Made by a program: the position numbers and the translations under genes. DNA of 64,000 bases from Blautia_A ammoniilytica. Lineage in GTDB: Bacteria; Bacillota; Clostridia; Lachnospirales; Lachnospiraceae. The stretch is from NCBI RefSeq assembly GCF_025566965.1, contig NZ_JAOQJL010000003.1, positions 62,001 through 126,000 on the forward strand, given 5' to 3'. The notes under the pieces were generated by a model. That model was not told the DNA's origin. It searched no databases and was given only the letters and a program-made list of their open reading frames with translations. Shown here piece after piece: positions 1 to 7,192 of this stretch. The stretch's first letter is position 1. Each line of letters opens with the position of its first letter.

Positions 1-41
1 AGATTCGTATGCCGATTCATTGTCACTCGTCTATTTTCCAT
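1..41 (-). CDS. start of an unidentified gene leaving the window (partial)
   Basis: A minus-strand ATG at 41 has a strong GAGGAGG ribosome binding site 5-6 bases upstream and opens a frame that continues past the window edge. Only 13 codons are visible (MENRRVTMNRHTN). A promoter and a palindromic operator lie directly upstream, which is typical of a self-regulating transcription factor; a TetR-family regulator would fit, but the visible residues are too few to establish any family. Confidence 0.45.
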   Translation of the reverse strand, partial: MENRRVTMNRHTN

Positions 42-62
42 AATTTCCTCCTCTATGAACAC

Positions 63-93
63 GAATAGTATTCATACTCTATGAATTGTATTC
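63..93. promoter_or_regulatory. palindromic operator-like site
   Basis: A 31-bp imperfect palindrome, GAATAGTATTCAT-actct-ATGAATTGTATTC, with 11 of 13 arm positions symmetric. It lies between a predicted -10 box (105-110) and the start codon at 41, so a bound dimer would block transcription. TetR-type repressors commonly use such sites; the regulator is inferred to be the truncated gene itself. Confidence 0.5.
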
Positions 94-104
94 ACATCGT
101 TTTC

Positions 105-133
105 ATTGTACTCAAAAAGAGGATCTAAGTCAA
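105..133 (-). promoter_or_regulatory. sigma-A type promoter for the gene at the window start
   Basis: Read on the minus strand: TTGACT, 17-bp spacer, TACAAT. The -35 box overlaps the stop codon of the upstream subtilase gene. Confidence 0.5.
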
Positions 134-1095
134 CGCTTTTGTACGTTACAGTGATAATTTTTTGTCAAATTCAAAAACCGTTCACGGTTGAAGCGACCCC
201 ATCCCTGGATATTCCTTGGCAGCTGCATATCGTCTGCACTTTCTTTCAGCATCCTTTTAATAGCCACATTTGTTAGGGTGGGATTCTTTTCCAGAGCGCA
301 GGCAATGGCTCCTGAAACAACCGGGGTGGACATAGAGGTTCCGCTTTTGACTCCATATCCGTAGATCCCGGTGGTGCCTCCTTCTAATGGTTTCCATTTT
401 GTGTAAGGTATACAGGATACGATATGATTTCCCGGCGCAACCACATCCGGCTTGCATACACATTCTTTTGTAGGTCCTCGTCCGGAAACTGCTTTTTTTC
501 CTTCCAACAGGTCACTGGAACCTACAGTGATCACCTTTTTGTTACTGCCAGGCGCTGTAATGCTGCCTGACCTTGGACCCTGGTTTCCAGCCGCTGCTAC
601 CACTACCAGTCCTTCATCCCACAGCTGATCCACTGCATCAAGAAGCGCATCCTGTTCATTAGAAGTATTGCAGGTGGTTCCCACAGAAATATTCACCACC
701 CGGATCCGGTACTCCTCCCTATTGCTTCGGATCCACCGAAAAGCCTGTAGCAAATCCTCTTTGCTTCCGTTCCCATATCTGTCTAATACCTTTAAAGCAA
801 TAATGCTGCAGCCAGGTGCTGCACCTGTATACCTGCCAGAGGACATTCTGCCATCTCCTGCCAGGATCCCGGTAACATGGGTTCCATGTCCATTATCATC
901 ATATGGCTGTCTGTGGTAAAAAAGGAAATCATAAAAAAAACGGATACGGCTGTCAAAGTCTGCATGGGGGAAAAGCCCGGTATCCAGCACTGCCACTCCG
1001 ATCCCTTTTCCAGTATATGTCCTGCCTGTCATAAGCCTCTCCGGAAAGGTCTTCTTATTATTATATTCAAAAAGTTCCCCTGTTGCCACCTGCAC
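130..1095 (-). CDS. S8 family serine peptidase (subtilase), probably intracellular
   Basis: A 321-residue subtilisin-fold protease. The catalytic triad is visible: Asp38 in VLDTG, His70 in HGTHV and Ser254 in GTSMSTP, with Asn171 as oxyanion residue. There is no signal peptide and almost no propeptide (about 33 residues precede the catalytic Asp block), which fits cytoplasmic subtilases rather than secreted ones. The start is a GTG with an AGGA ribosome binding site six bases upstream; the in-frame stop just before it excludes a longer form. A 98-bp structured repeat begins 24 bases upstream, so loss of an original 5' end or promoter to that element is possible. Confidence 0.85.
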   Translation of the reverse strand: MQVATGELFEYNNKKTFPERLMTGRTYTGKGIGVAVLDTGLFPHADFDSRIRFFYDFLFYHRQPYDDNGHGTHVTGILAGDGRMSSGRYTGAAPGCSIIALKVLDRYGNGSKEDLLQAFRWIRSNREEYRIRVVNISVGTTCNTSNEQDALLDAVDQLWDEGLVVVAAAGNQGPRSGSITAPGSNKKVITVGSSDLLEGKKAVSGRGPTKECVCKPDVVAPGNHIVSCIPYTKWKPLEGGTTGIYGYGVKSGTSMSTPVVSGAIACALEKNPTLTNVAIKRMLKESADDMQLPRNIQGWGRFNRERFLNLTKNYHCNVQKR

Positions 1096-1119
1096 TGCAT
1101 TTCCTGAGTTTTTGTAAAT

Positions 1120-1217
1120 TCAAGAATGCCTCGGCATTCTTGCTGCGAGGTGCGCATCATGCAATTGCATGACATACTTCTCCTGCGCACCTCTGCAATC
1201 CTGCCGGAGGCTATATC
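1120..1217. repeat. 98-bp structured intergenic repeat, copy 1
   Basis: Differs from the copy at 20287-20384 at one base. It holds a 9-bp-stem hairpin (AAGAATGCC-tc-GGCATTCTT) and a second perfect 9-bp stem (GAGGTGCGC with GCGCACCTC) whose loop contains the palindrome TCATGCAATTGCATGA. No reading frame or transposase is associated. It resembles REP/MITE-type small mobile elements; which element family mobilised it cannot be told from here. Confidence 0.75.
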
Positions 1218-1299
1218 AGCTGGAGGATTGACTCCCACCACTGATACCAGCTTGTTTCTCACCACCTATAGAGGTGGGAGTCATCTCCCAGCTGATATA
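1212..1299. repeat. nested stem-loop element, family 2, copy A
   Basis: The outer stem TATATCAGCTGG pairs with CCAGCTGATATA. Inside it, GACTCCCACC can pair with GGTGGGAGTC, or CTCACCACCT can fold with AGGTGGGAG, giving two competing hairpins. The loop sequence CACTGATAC...TTGTT is shared with the element at 35789-35874. It abuts the 98-bp repeat. Confidence 0.6.
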
Positions 1300-1310
1300 C
1301 TTACAAAAAA

Positions 1311-1343
1311 CACCCAGGAAGAAAACTCCCTGGATGCTTTTTA
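1311..1343 (-). terminator. rho-independent terminator
   Basis: On the minus strand a CATCCAGG/CCTGGGTG stem is followed by six Ts, 50 bases past the stop of the wall-binding transglutaminase gene at 1395. The opposite flank also carries a T-run, so it may act in both directions. Confidence 0.75.
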
Positions 1344-1394
1344 AAATCTTTATAAAAATTTTCTCAGATGCTTTTGAAAGTCTTACCTGATCTA

Positions 1395-2354
1395 TCAGAA
1401 ATCCACGATCTGGCTGATCTGATGATTAATATTATAGCTGCCGCTGCCGTATACTCCACGATACCAGCCTGCTGCATGGGCTTCCGGATCATAATAAGCT
1501 CCATTAATGATCACCCAGCAATGGCGGGTCATACCATCTCCGGCACCGTCTCTTGTACCGGAAACACGGCCGGCTACCACCTTAGGGCTAAATCCGGCTT
1601 CTTTTGCAAGAGCTGCAAAAGCACAGGCATAACCATAGCAGTTTCCTCTGCTGGTGGCCAGTGTATTCAATGCACACCTTCTCTGCCATCCTGCTGCAGT
1701 GCCCGGATACCATCCATAATAATAAACATTATTTACCACATAATTCCAGCAGGCATTTAGTTTCTGATAACTGGTCATGCTGTCATTTGTGATCCTGGAC
1801 AAGATCTTCATGGTCTGCATCTTCAGCTGGGAATTGGTATTGTTTACTGCATAGCCTTTCTTCCCAAAGGTAATTCCATCATATACACGGTTCTTACACA
1901 GTCTGCCCTTAGGATCACCTCTGTAAAGACGGTTGTTCAGCACAAACCAGCCCACAGTGGCATGGCCCTTGCGGTCCACATAGTACAGGTTCTGCCCTAC
2001 CTTTACAACAGATGGCTTCTTAGGGCGCATCAGCTTACCTTCCAGATTAAATACATACACATACCGGCCTCTTTTCATGCTGTTTGTCACTGCATGACCC
2101 TTCGCATTAAAGAAGTAACGGTTAGAGCCAATATTCACCCACCGGTTCCGGATCTTTTTCCCTTTTTTGTAATAGCAGTAGTACCTGCCTTCTTTTAAAA
2201 GGCCCTTATTTACTACAGGTGTTTCCTGGGAAACGGTTTCCTGGGGAGCTTCTTCTGAAGCATAAACCTGGCCGGCACCAAGGGGCAGAAGAACTGCCCC
2301 GCAAAGTACCATAAAACATCTCTTCAAGCTTCTGTGAAAATCAATAGTTCTCAT
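1395..2354 (-). CDS. secreted cell-wall-binding transglutaminase-like protein
   Basis: A 319-residue exported protein: basic N-terminus with a hydrophobic segment (about 11-32) as signal peptide, then three to four aromatic-rich repeats (about 55-155, with YYCYYKKG and WVNIGSNRYFF) of the choline/cell-wall-binding type, then a transglutaminase-like core. The catalytic triad is plausible at Cys239 (SRGNCYGYA), His278 (TRHCW) and Asp289 (YYDPEAH). Proteins of this build cross-link or cleave surface proteins or peptidoglycan; the substrate is unknown. Its start overlaps the end of the SH3b gene by 14 bases, so the two are co-transcribed. Confidence 0.8.
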   Translation of the reverse strand: MRTIDFHRSLKRCFMVLCGAVLLPLGAGQVYASEEAPQETVSQETPVVNKGLLKEGRYYCYYKKGKKIRNRWVNIGSNRYFFNAKGHAVTNSMKRGRYVYVFNLEGKLMRPKKPSVVKVGQNLYYVDRKGHATVGWFVLNNRLYRGDPKGRLCKNRVYDGITFGKKGYAVNNTNSQLKMQTMKILSRITNDSMTSYQKLNACWNYVVNNVYYYGWYPGTAAGWQRRCALNTLATSRGNCYGYACAFAALAKEAGFSPKVVAGRVSGTRDGAGDGMTRHCWVIINGAYYDPEAHAAGWYRGVYGSGSYNINHQISQIVDF

Positions 2355-3234
2355 ATGTCACACTTCCGTCAGACCAGGTGATCTCATAATATCCGTGCCC
2401 GCTTCCATCACAATCATCATATGCCTGTCTGCTTACTTCTGTTTTCTGAGCCGGCTGTGCTGCCGCTGCGGCTGCCTGCTGTTGTGCTGCCTGAGCTGCT
2501 GCCGCTGCGGCTGCCTGAGCTGCTGCTGCATCTGCTTCCTGTTTTGCTTTTACCAGTGCATCTACCGCTGCCTTGTCCTCTGTCAGATAGCTGTGGAATA
2601 CATAGCCTGTATCATCCCCATTCTCTACCTTGAACCATCCCGGAACTGCTGCAATCACTTTAAATTCATCGCCAAGTGCTGCAACCTTTAAGGATTCAGA
2701 CTCCTTGTCAGCCTTTTTACGTACATGCACATTGGCAGATACGTACATGGTGATAGGCTCATCAAAGGTACGCTCGTCTGCAGTCTCTGCTGCTTCCTGA
2801 TCCTTGCCGCTTTCATCCTTATAATTGATGTACAGAAATTCATAGGAATTCACAAGGACTGCATCTTTCCATTTGTCTACAGTTACATCCTGGAAAGTAT
2901 GCTCTGTACCATCTTCCTCTGTAAGCACAAGATCCATCTTTGCTTCTTTGGAAGCATCTGCAGTTTCTTCGCTGTTATCTGCTTCTTCGCTGTCATCTGC
3001 TGCAGCTTCTACCAGCTTTGCTTCTTTGATGGTCTGTGTTGTCTGATTGGTTACTGATAACTCTCCTCCGTCAAAGGCAATCGTAAAATCCTCTGCGGTT
3101 GCTTCTCCATCACTGTCCTGTGCCTCCGCTTCCTGTGCTGCTGCGTCCTCAGCAAATACGGCTGCCGGTGCAGAAACTGCAAGGGAAGCAGCTGTCACAA
3201 TACTTAAAAATGCTTTCACGCTTTTCATCTTCAT
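2341..3234 (-). CDS. secreted SH3b-domain protein with Ala/Gln-rich tail
   Basis: A 297-residue exported protein with a signal peptide ending near AAVFAEDA, an acidic Glu/Asp/Ala-rich region, a bacterial SH3 domain around residues 155-225 (NVHVRKKADKESESL...GWFKVENGDDTGYV), a low-complexity Ala/Gln stretch (about 228-265) that probably forms a helical spacer, and an aromatic C-terminus. SH3b domains bind peptidoglycan peptides. It overlaps the following transglutaminase gene, suggesting paired action in the wall. The ribosome binding site lies in the second unit of a short repeat that copies the end of the upstream gene. Confidence 0.75.
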   Translation of the reverse strand: MKMKSVKAFLSIVTAASLAVSAPAAVFAEDAAAQEAEAQDSDGEATAEDFTIAFDGGELSVTNQTTQTIKEAKLVEAAADDSEEADNSEETADASKEAKMDLVLTEEDGTEHTFQDVTVDKWKDAVLVNSYEFLYINYKDESGKDQEAAETADERTFDEPITMYVSANVHVRKKADKESESLKVAALGDEFKVIAAVPGWFKVENGDDTGYVFHSYLTEDKAAVDALVKAKQEADAAAAQAAAAAAAQAAQQQAAAAAAQPAQKTEVSRQAYDDCDGSGHGYYEITWSDGSVTYENY

Positions 3235-3243
3235 GATTTGTTC

Positions 3244-3300
3244 CTCCTTTAAAGCCTTATTTTTGCAGGCTTAATCCTTTAAAGCCCTATGCTGCAGGCT
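3244..3300. repeat. roughly 30-bp tandem duplication at the end of the DHHW gene
   Basis: Two imperfect units, each containing CCTTTAAAGCC followed about 9 bases later by GCAGGCT. One spans the last codons and stop of the DHHW gene (3287); the other supplies the GGAGG ribosome binding site of the SH3b gene. Confidence 0.6.
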
Positions 3301-4699
3301 CAAATGTGTGACTGTAAATAATATGATATCCCTGGTCATCCTTGGTCACAACCTCCAGGTTGTTTTCGCCCGGAGCCAGTGATGCAGAATAAAGATACAG
3401 ACAAAAGCCTCCATCAGCCAGTGTGCCGTCCTCCAGCTTCACATCCACAGGAAAAGCTTCATATACCCCTGCCTGATTGATCCGCAGATAAATCTGTGTA
3501 TCTGTATCCAGATATTCCGGCTTGATCCTTCCTGTGATCTGCACCATATTTCCAACGGTCTTGGATGCCAGATCAGTGGCTCCGTCCTCAGCATCCTGGT
3601 TCAGCAGGCTTTCCGGTACAACCGCCGGTCCGGCCATCACCGGTGCTGACACAGCCATCTCAGGCAGGAATCTTTCTGCCCGCTCCACAACAACTGTATC
3701 TGCCCCTGTGGTATCAATATCACTAAGCTGGTATGGGATACCTCTTGAAAAATATGCATTGGCATAAGCATCTGCCATAAACGGCAGCAGTGCATTTCCA
3801 AAAGAATCCCTGTACATCACCAGACTTCCGGATTTCACAGGATTGACAGTAGTGATCTTAGGATCAAAATTGCTGCCCACCTCTCCTACATACGCATAGG
3901 TGGTCTGACGGTCATAATAAACCTCATCCTCAAGCTGAGGCATGGAGGGATACAGCATAGTATCCAGATCCCCTTCAAAGTCTGTACGTACCTGATATGG
4001 CTCCTCATCCCAGGAATCATGCTCCTTTTCAAGAGTATCCAGAAGCAGGTCTGAAGCCATGGCAGCTCCTTTATTATTCCAATGGGAATCCCTCTTATGA
4101 TACAAAGTTTCATCCTGTGACAAAAGCATATGGTACAGATCTGCGTAATGGACGCCTTCACTGGAAAGCCAGGGTACCAGCCTGTCCAGATTCTTCTCAT
4201 CTGAAACCTTTACCTTATCATAGTAAGGCATATGTTCATCATACAGCGAATTTTTATTTGGTGCAACTGTAAAAAGAAAATCCACATTTCTTCCTTCCAG
4301 ATAGGTCTGCATTATGGAAAGAGTATGTGCAATATTAAAAAGACTTCTCTCAGAAAGCGGGTCTGTGCCCAGGTAATCAGAAAGGGAATCCTTATAATAA
4401 AGCCATCCGTCAGTACCCTGGATCACACCGGACGCGGTGGATACGCCAAGAACTTTGCCATTTACCACAGCATTGGCTGTAACCAGCTCATTACGGAATG
4501 CAAAATGATCCTGGAAGTAGTCTCCTGCCTGGGAAAGCCAGTCAAAATTAATGCTTCCATCCTCTGTCTTGAAGGAAGGAAATTCTGCCAGGGTACGGTT
4601 CTCTGAAGAGCTTTCCTGGTGGGTAAAAAACATGCCCACAGAAGGAACAAGACAGATTCCAAAAAACAGAATACTGTATAATATTTTACTTTTTTTCAT
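3287..4699 (-). CDS. DHHW/AlgX-type SGNH-like protein (surface polymer acylation partner)
   Basis: A 470-residue protein with one N-terminal membrane/signal segment (about 5-25). It carries the DHHW-family signature as DSHW at residues 204-207 (HKRDSHWNNKG) and a downstream RDSFGNA block with Ser299. AlgJ/AlgX-like proteins of this family transfer acetyl groups to extracellular polysaccharide together with an MBOAT membrane acyltransferase. The MBOAT gene ends 13 bases upstream, so the two form the usual pair. The target polymer is not identifiable from the window. Confidence 0.85.
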   Translation of the reverse strand: MKKSKILYSILFFGICLVPSVGMFFTHQESSSENRTLAEFPSFKTEDGSINFDWLSQAGDYFQDHFAFRNELVTANAVVNGKVLGVSTASGVIQGTDGWLYYKDSLSDYLGTDPLSERSLFNIAHTLSIMQTYLEGRNVDFLFTVAPNKNSLYDEHMPYYDKVKVSDEKNLDRLVPWLSSEGVHYADLYHMLLSQDETLYHKRDSHWNNKGAAMASDLLLDTLEKEHDSWDEEPYQVRTDFEGDLDTMLYPSMPQLEDEVYYDRQTTYAYVGEVGSNFDPKITTVNPVKSGSLVMYRDSFGNALLPFMADAYANAYFSRGIPYQLSDIDTTGADTVVVERAERFLPEMAVSAPVMAGPAVVPESLLNQDAEDGATDLASKTVGNMVQITGRIKPEYLDTDTQIYLRINQAGVYEAFPVDVKLEDGTLADGGFCLYLYSASLAPGENNLEVVTKDDQGYHIIYSHTFEPAA

Positions 4700-4712
4700 T
4701 TGTCATGTCCTC

Positions 4713-6107
4713 CTAGAAACGGAAATAAATAAATGGATTATAGGTACCGCCAGCAAGACTTAAAATGCAAAGAAGAAGTCCTGCAAAGCTAAGCAGGGAA
4801 ACAAGCACCTCATAACCCCTGCATTTCTTCAGGGAAGCATTTACAGGGGTAGCTGCAATAACCGCGCACACCAGTGTTACCAGATAAACCGGTGTCAGCT
4901 GCTGAAGTACAAGGCTTACAGCGGATGTTGAAAAAGAAAATCCTGTAAACATCTGCTTAAGCCAGAAAACGCCCTGTCCCATAGTTTCTGCCCTAAAAAA
5001 TACAAATCCGATGCACACTACCAGCAGAGCATATATATGCTGGAAAAAGCCTTTTACCTTACCACCCTTTTTCACAATGGCTGGTACATACTCTTCCAGC
5101 ATAAGGAACAAGCCGTGATAAACACCCCAGAAAAGGAAGTTGATGGCTGCCCCGTGCCATATACCGGTAGCCAGAAATACGATCATCTTGTTGATCACTG
5201 TCCTGGTGCGGCCCTTACGGTTGCCTCCAAGGGGTATGTACAAATATTCCTTGAACCATCCGGAAAGAGAAATATGCCATCTTCGCCAGAACTCTTTAAT
5301 GCTGCTGCTGATATAAGGATAATTGAAGTTCTCTTTGAAATGAAAACCAAACATCCATCCAAGACCGATAGCCATATCACTGTATCCGCTGAAATCAAAA
5401 TAAATCTGCAGCATATAGGAAATGGCACCTGCCCATGCTCCCAGGATATTGATCTGAGACGCTGCAGCCCCGAAAAGGTTATCTGCCACAAGTCCCATGG
5501 TATTGGCGATCAGAACCTTTTTACAAAGACCTGCTGCAAACCTGCGGATCCCTGTAAAGGTTCCCTCCAGTGTCTGAGTCCTTGTATTTACCTCAACCTC
5601 TATGTCATGGTATTTTACTATAGGTCCTGCGATCAGCTGCGGGAAAAAGGATACATAGAGAAGTACCTTGCCAAAATTCTTCTGTGCCTTTGTGGTACCA
5701 CGGTATACATCGATCACATAGGACAATGCCTGGAAAGTAAAAAATGAAATACCGATAGGCATACGTATCTGCGGTACTGGAACTGCCGCACCTGTAATAG
5801 AATTAAATGAACTGATTAAAAATCCTGTGTATTTGAAAATGATAAGAACTGCAAGATTGGCAAGCACAGCTGCCACGACCCAAACCTTTTTGTGACCCGG
5901 ATCCCGCTCTACAAGCCAGGCAAACAGATAATTAAAAAAGGATGACCCTATAAGAAGCAGTACATAAACCGGCTTTCCATATGCATAGAAAAGGAGACTG
6001 GCAATAACCAGTAACATGTTTTTGGCCCGCATCCCCGGAAGAAGGAGATGCAGACCAAAGGTTACCGGCAAAAAAATACACAAAAAAATCATAGAGCTGA
6101 AAACCAT
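4713..6107 (-). CDS. MBOAT family O-acyltransferase (AlgI/DltB-like)
   Basis: A 464-residue polytopic membrane protein with about ten hydrophobic segments. The conserved MBOAT block is clear: FWRRWHISLSGWF with His278, and GIWHGA with His318, the probable catalytic histidine. AlgI-type enzymes pass acyl groups across the membrane to a DHHW/AlgX-type partner, which here is the next gene. It begins 3 bases after the upstream transglutaminase-like gene stops, so all five genes from 6707 down to 1395 may be one transcript dedicated to the cell surface. Confidence 0.9.
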   Translation of the reverse strand: MVFSSMIFLCIFLPVTFGLHLLLPGMRAKNMLLVIASLLFYAYGKPVYVLLLIGSSFFNYLFAWLVERDPGHKKVWVVAAVLANLAVLIIFKYTGFLISSFNSITGAAVPVPQIRMPIGISFFTFQALSYVIDVYRGTTKAQKNFGKVLLYVSFFPQLIAGPIVKYHDIEVEVNTRTQTLEGTFTGIRRFAAGLCKKVLIANTMGLVADNLFGAAASQINILGAWAGAISYMLQIYFDFSGYSDMAIGLGWMFGFHFKENFNYPYISSSIKEFWRRWHISLSGWFKEYLYIPLGGNRKGRTRTVINKMIVFLATGIWHGAAINFLFWGVYHGLFLMLEEYVPAIVKKGGKVKGFFQHIYALLVVCIGFVFFRAETMGQGVFWLKQMFTGFSFSTSAVSLVLQQLTPVYLVTLVCAVIAATPVNASLKKCRGYEVLVSLLSFAGLLLCILSLAGGTYNPFIYFRF

Positions 6108-6110
6108 CTT

Positions 6111-6707
6111 TTAGATCTCCACGTTAATGTAATTTGTCGGTTTGTATTTTTTATTCTTCACTGTAGAAAGCTTAACCTTGGACCATTTGGTACCATTGAT
6201 CTTCTGCTTGGATGCTACAGCTGCCGCATTGGCATCATAAACATACCAGGTGCGCCCAATCTTCACTTCAACCCATGCATGAGGCTGCCAGTTGGTCTTC
6301 TTAATGAAGTTGCTGGTACCAAAGCCAATACGTACCGGATATCCGGTTGCTTTCTTTGCACAAAATGCAAGCGCTGCAGCATAATGATAACAGCTTCCAC
6401 TTCTGGATTTCAGCATCTGCTTTGCAAAATTAATCTCCCATTTCTTAGTAGTGGCAGGCTTGAATCCAAGGGGTGCTCTGCCATATTTAAGCTTTGATAC
6501 ATAAGTAAACACTCTGTTAAGTGCTACTGTCTTGGATGTGGAAGATGTGATCTTACGGTTCTTCATCACCTTGGTAACTGCAGTCTGAAGCTGCTTGTCA
6601 GCCTTGGATGTACGGGTCGCAGCAGATACAGGTACCAGTGTTCCAAACACCATGCACAGTACCAGAACCAATACTGCAAGTTTCTTACTGAACTTTTTCA
6701 TGTTCAT
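6111..6707 (-). CDS. secreted transglutaminase-like protein
   Basis: A 198-residue exported protein with a clear signal peptide (AVLVLVLCMVFGTLVPVSAA, about 11-30). The transglutaminase-like core has Cys106 in GSCYHYAAAL, His143 in PHAWVEV and Asp158 in YVYDAN, the expected Cys-His-Asp order. Unlike the second transglutaminase of this island (1395-2354) it lacks wall-binding repeats. It is the first gene after a good promoter (6790-6818) and lies 3 bases from the MBOAT gene, which suggests a role in modifying the same surface structure. Confidence 0.8.
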   Translation of the reverse strand: MNMKKFSKKLAVLVLVLCMVFGTLVPVSAATRTSKADKQLQTAVTKVMKNRKITSSTSKTVALNRVFTYVSKLKYGRAPLGFKPATTKKWEINFAKQMLKSRSGSCYHYAAALAFCAKKATGYPVRIGFGTSNFIKKTNWQPHAWVEVKIGRTWYVYDANAAAVASKQKINGTKWSKVKLSTVKNKKYKPTNYINVEI

Positions 6708-6789
6708 TTCCCTCCTGAAAATTTAGTTATCGATTACAGAATGCCTGGCATAAAGCAATAAATAGCAAACCATGGCATATCTTTTATGA

Positions 6790-6818
6790 ATTATAGCACA
6801 GGGTTTTCTCAAAGTCTA
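6790..6818 (-). promoter_or_regulatory. promoter of the surface-modification operon
   Basis: On the minus strand TAGACT, 17-bp spacer, TATAAT, ending about 83 bases before the start codon at 6707. Confidence 0.5.
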
Positions 6819-7014
6819 TACTGGTTGCAAATTTATTGTGTACTATATTACTCTTGTATTTAATCACCTGTTTCTGTATCATATGTATAAAAAATGCTGA
6901 AAAGGAAACCCTTAGAAATAAATCTTATGAATAGTAATATTTGTAACTGTCACCTGCTTATTACAGTCAGATTCTTTCAGGCTGCTCGACTTGAATTTTT
7001 CAGGAGGTATATGC

Positions 7015-7167
7015 ATGCTAGTGTTTCTTTTTCTATTCTTTCTGCTGCAGTCCCTGGTTCTGTGCTGCTGCCTTGCAGCCGGCAATGACCTGGATTCCCA
7101 GCTTCTGTCAGACAGAGAACAAATGGAATTTCTGTCTGCATGGGCAAAAAAACACGCCCCCCGCTAG
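7015..7167 (+). CDS. 50-residue single-span membrane peptide gene
   Basis: A plus-strand frame with a strong AGGAGG ribosome binding site seven bases before the ATG. The peptide starts with a hydrophobic stretch of about 22 residues containing three consecutive cysteines (LVLCCCLAAG) and continues into an acidic-then-basic tail (SDREQMEFLSAWAKK, ending HAPR). This hydrophobic-plus-DxEQM-tail layout resembles many unnamed small Lachnospiraceae proteins. Its TAG stop lies in the loop of the spoIVA terminator hairpin, with which it converges. Function unknown; it is the only plus-strand gene in the first 30 kb. Confidence 0.55.
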   Translation: MLVFLFLFFLLQSLVLCCCLAAGNDLDSQLLSDREQMEFLSAWAKKHAPR

Positions 7168-7174
7168 GGGCGTG
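7146..7174 (-). terminator. spoIVA terminator
   Basis: On the minus strand a CACGCCCC/GGGGCGTG stem with a short loop is followed by seven Ts, 19 bases past the spoIVA stop. The 3' end of the convergent small ORF is inside this hairpin. Confidence 0.85.
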
Positions 7175-7192
7175 CCACACAGAGAAAAGCCT

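Noticed and set aside
1029..1265. 78-codon minus-strand frame crossing the 98-bp repeat
   Set aside because: It runs through hairpin elements and into the subtilase gene in another frame; no ribosome binding site or known domain.
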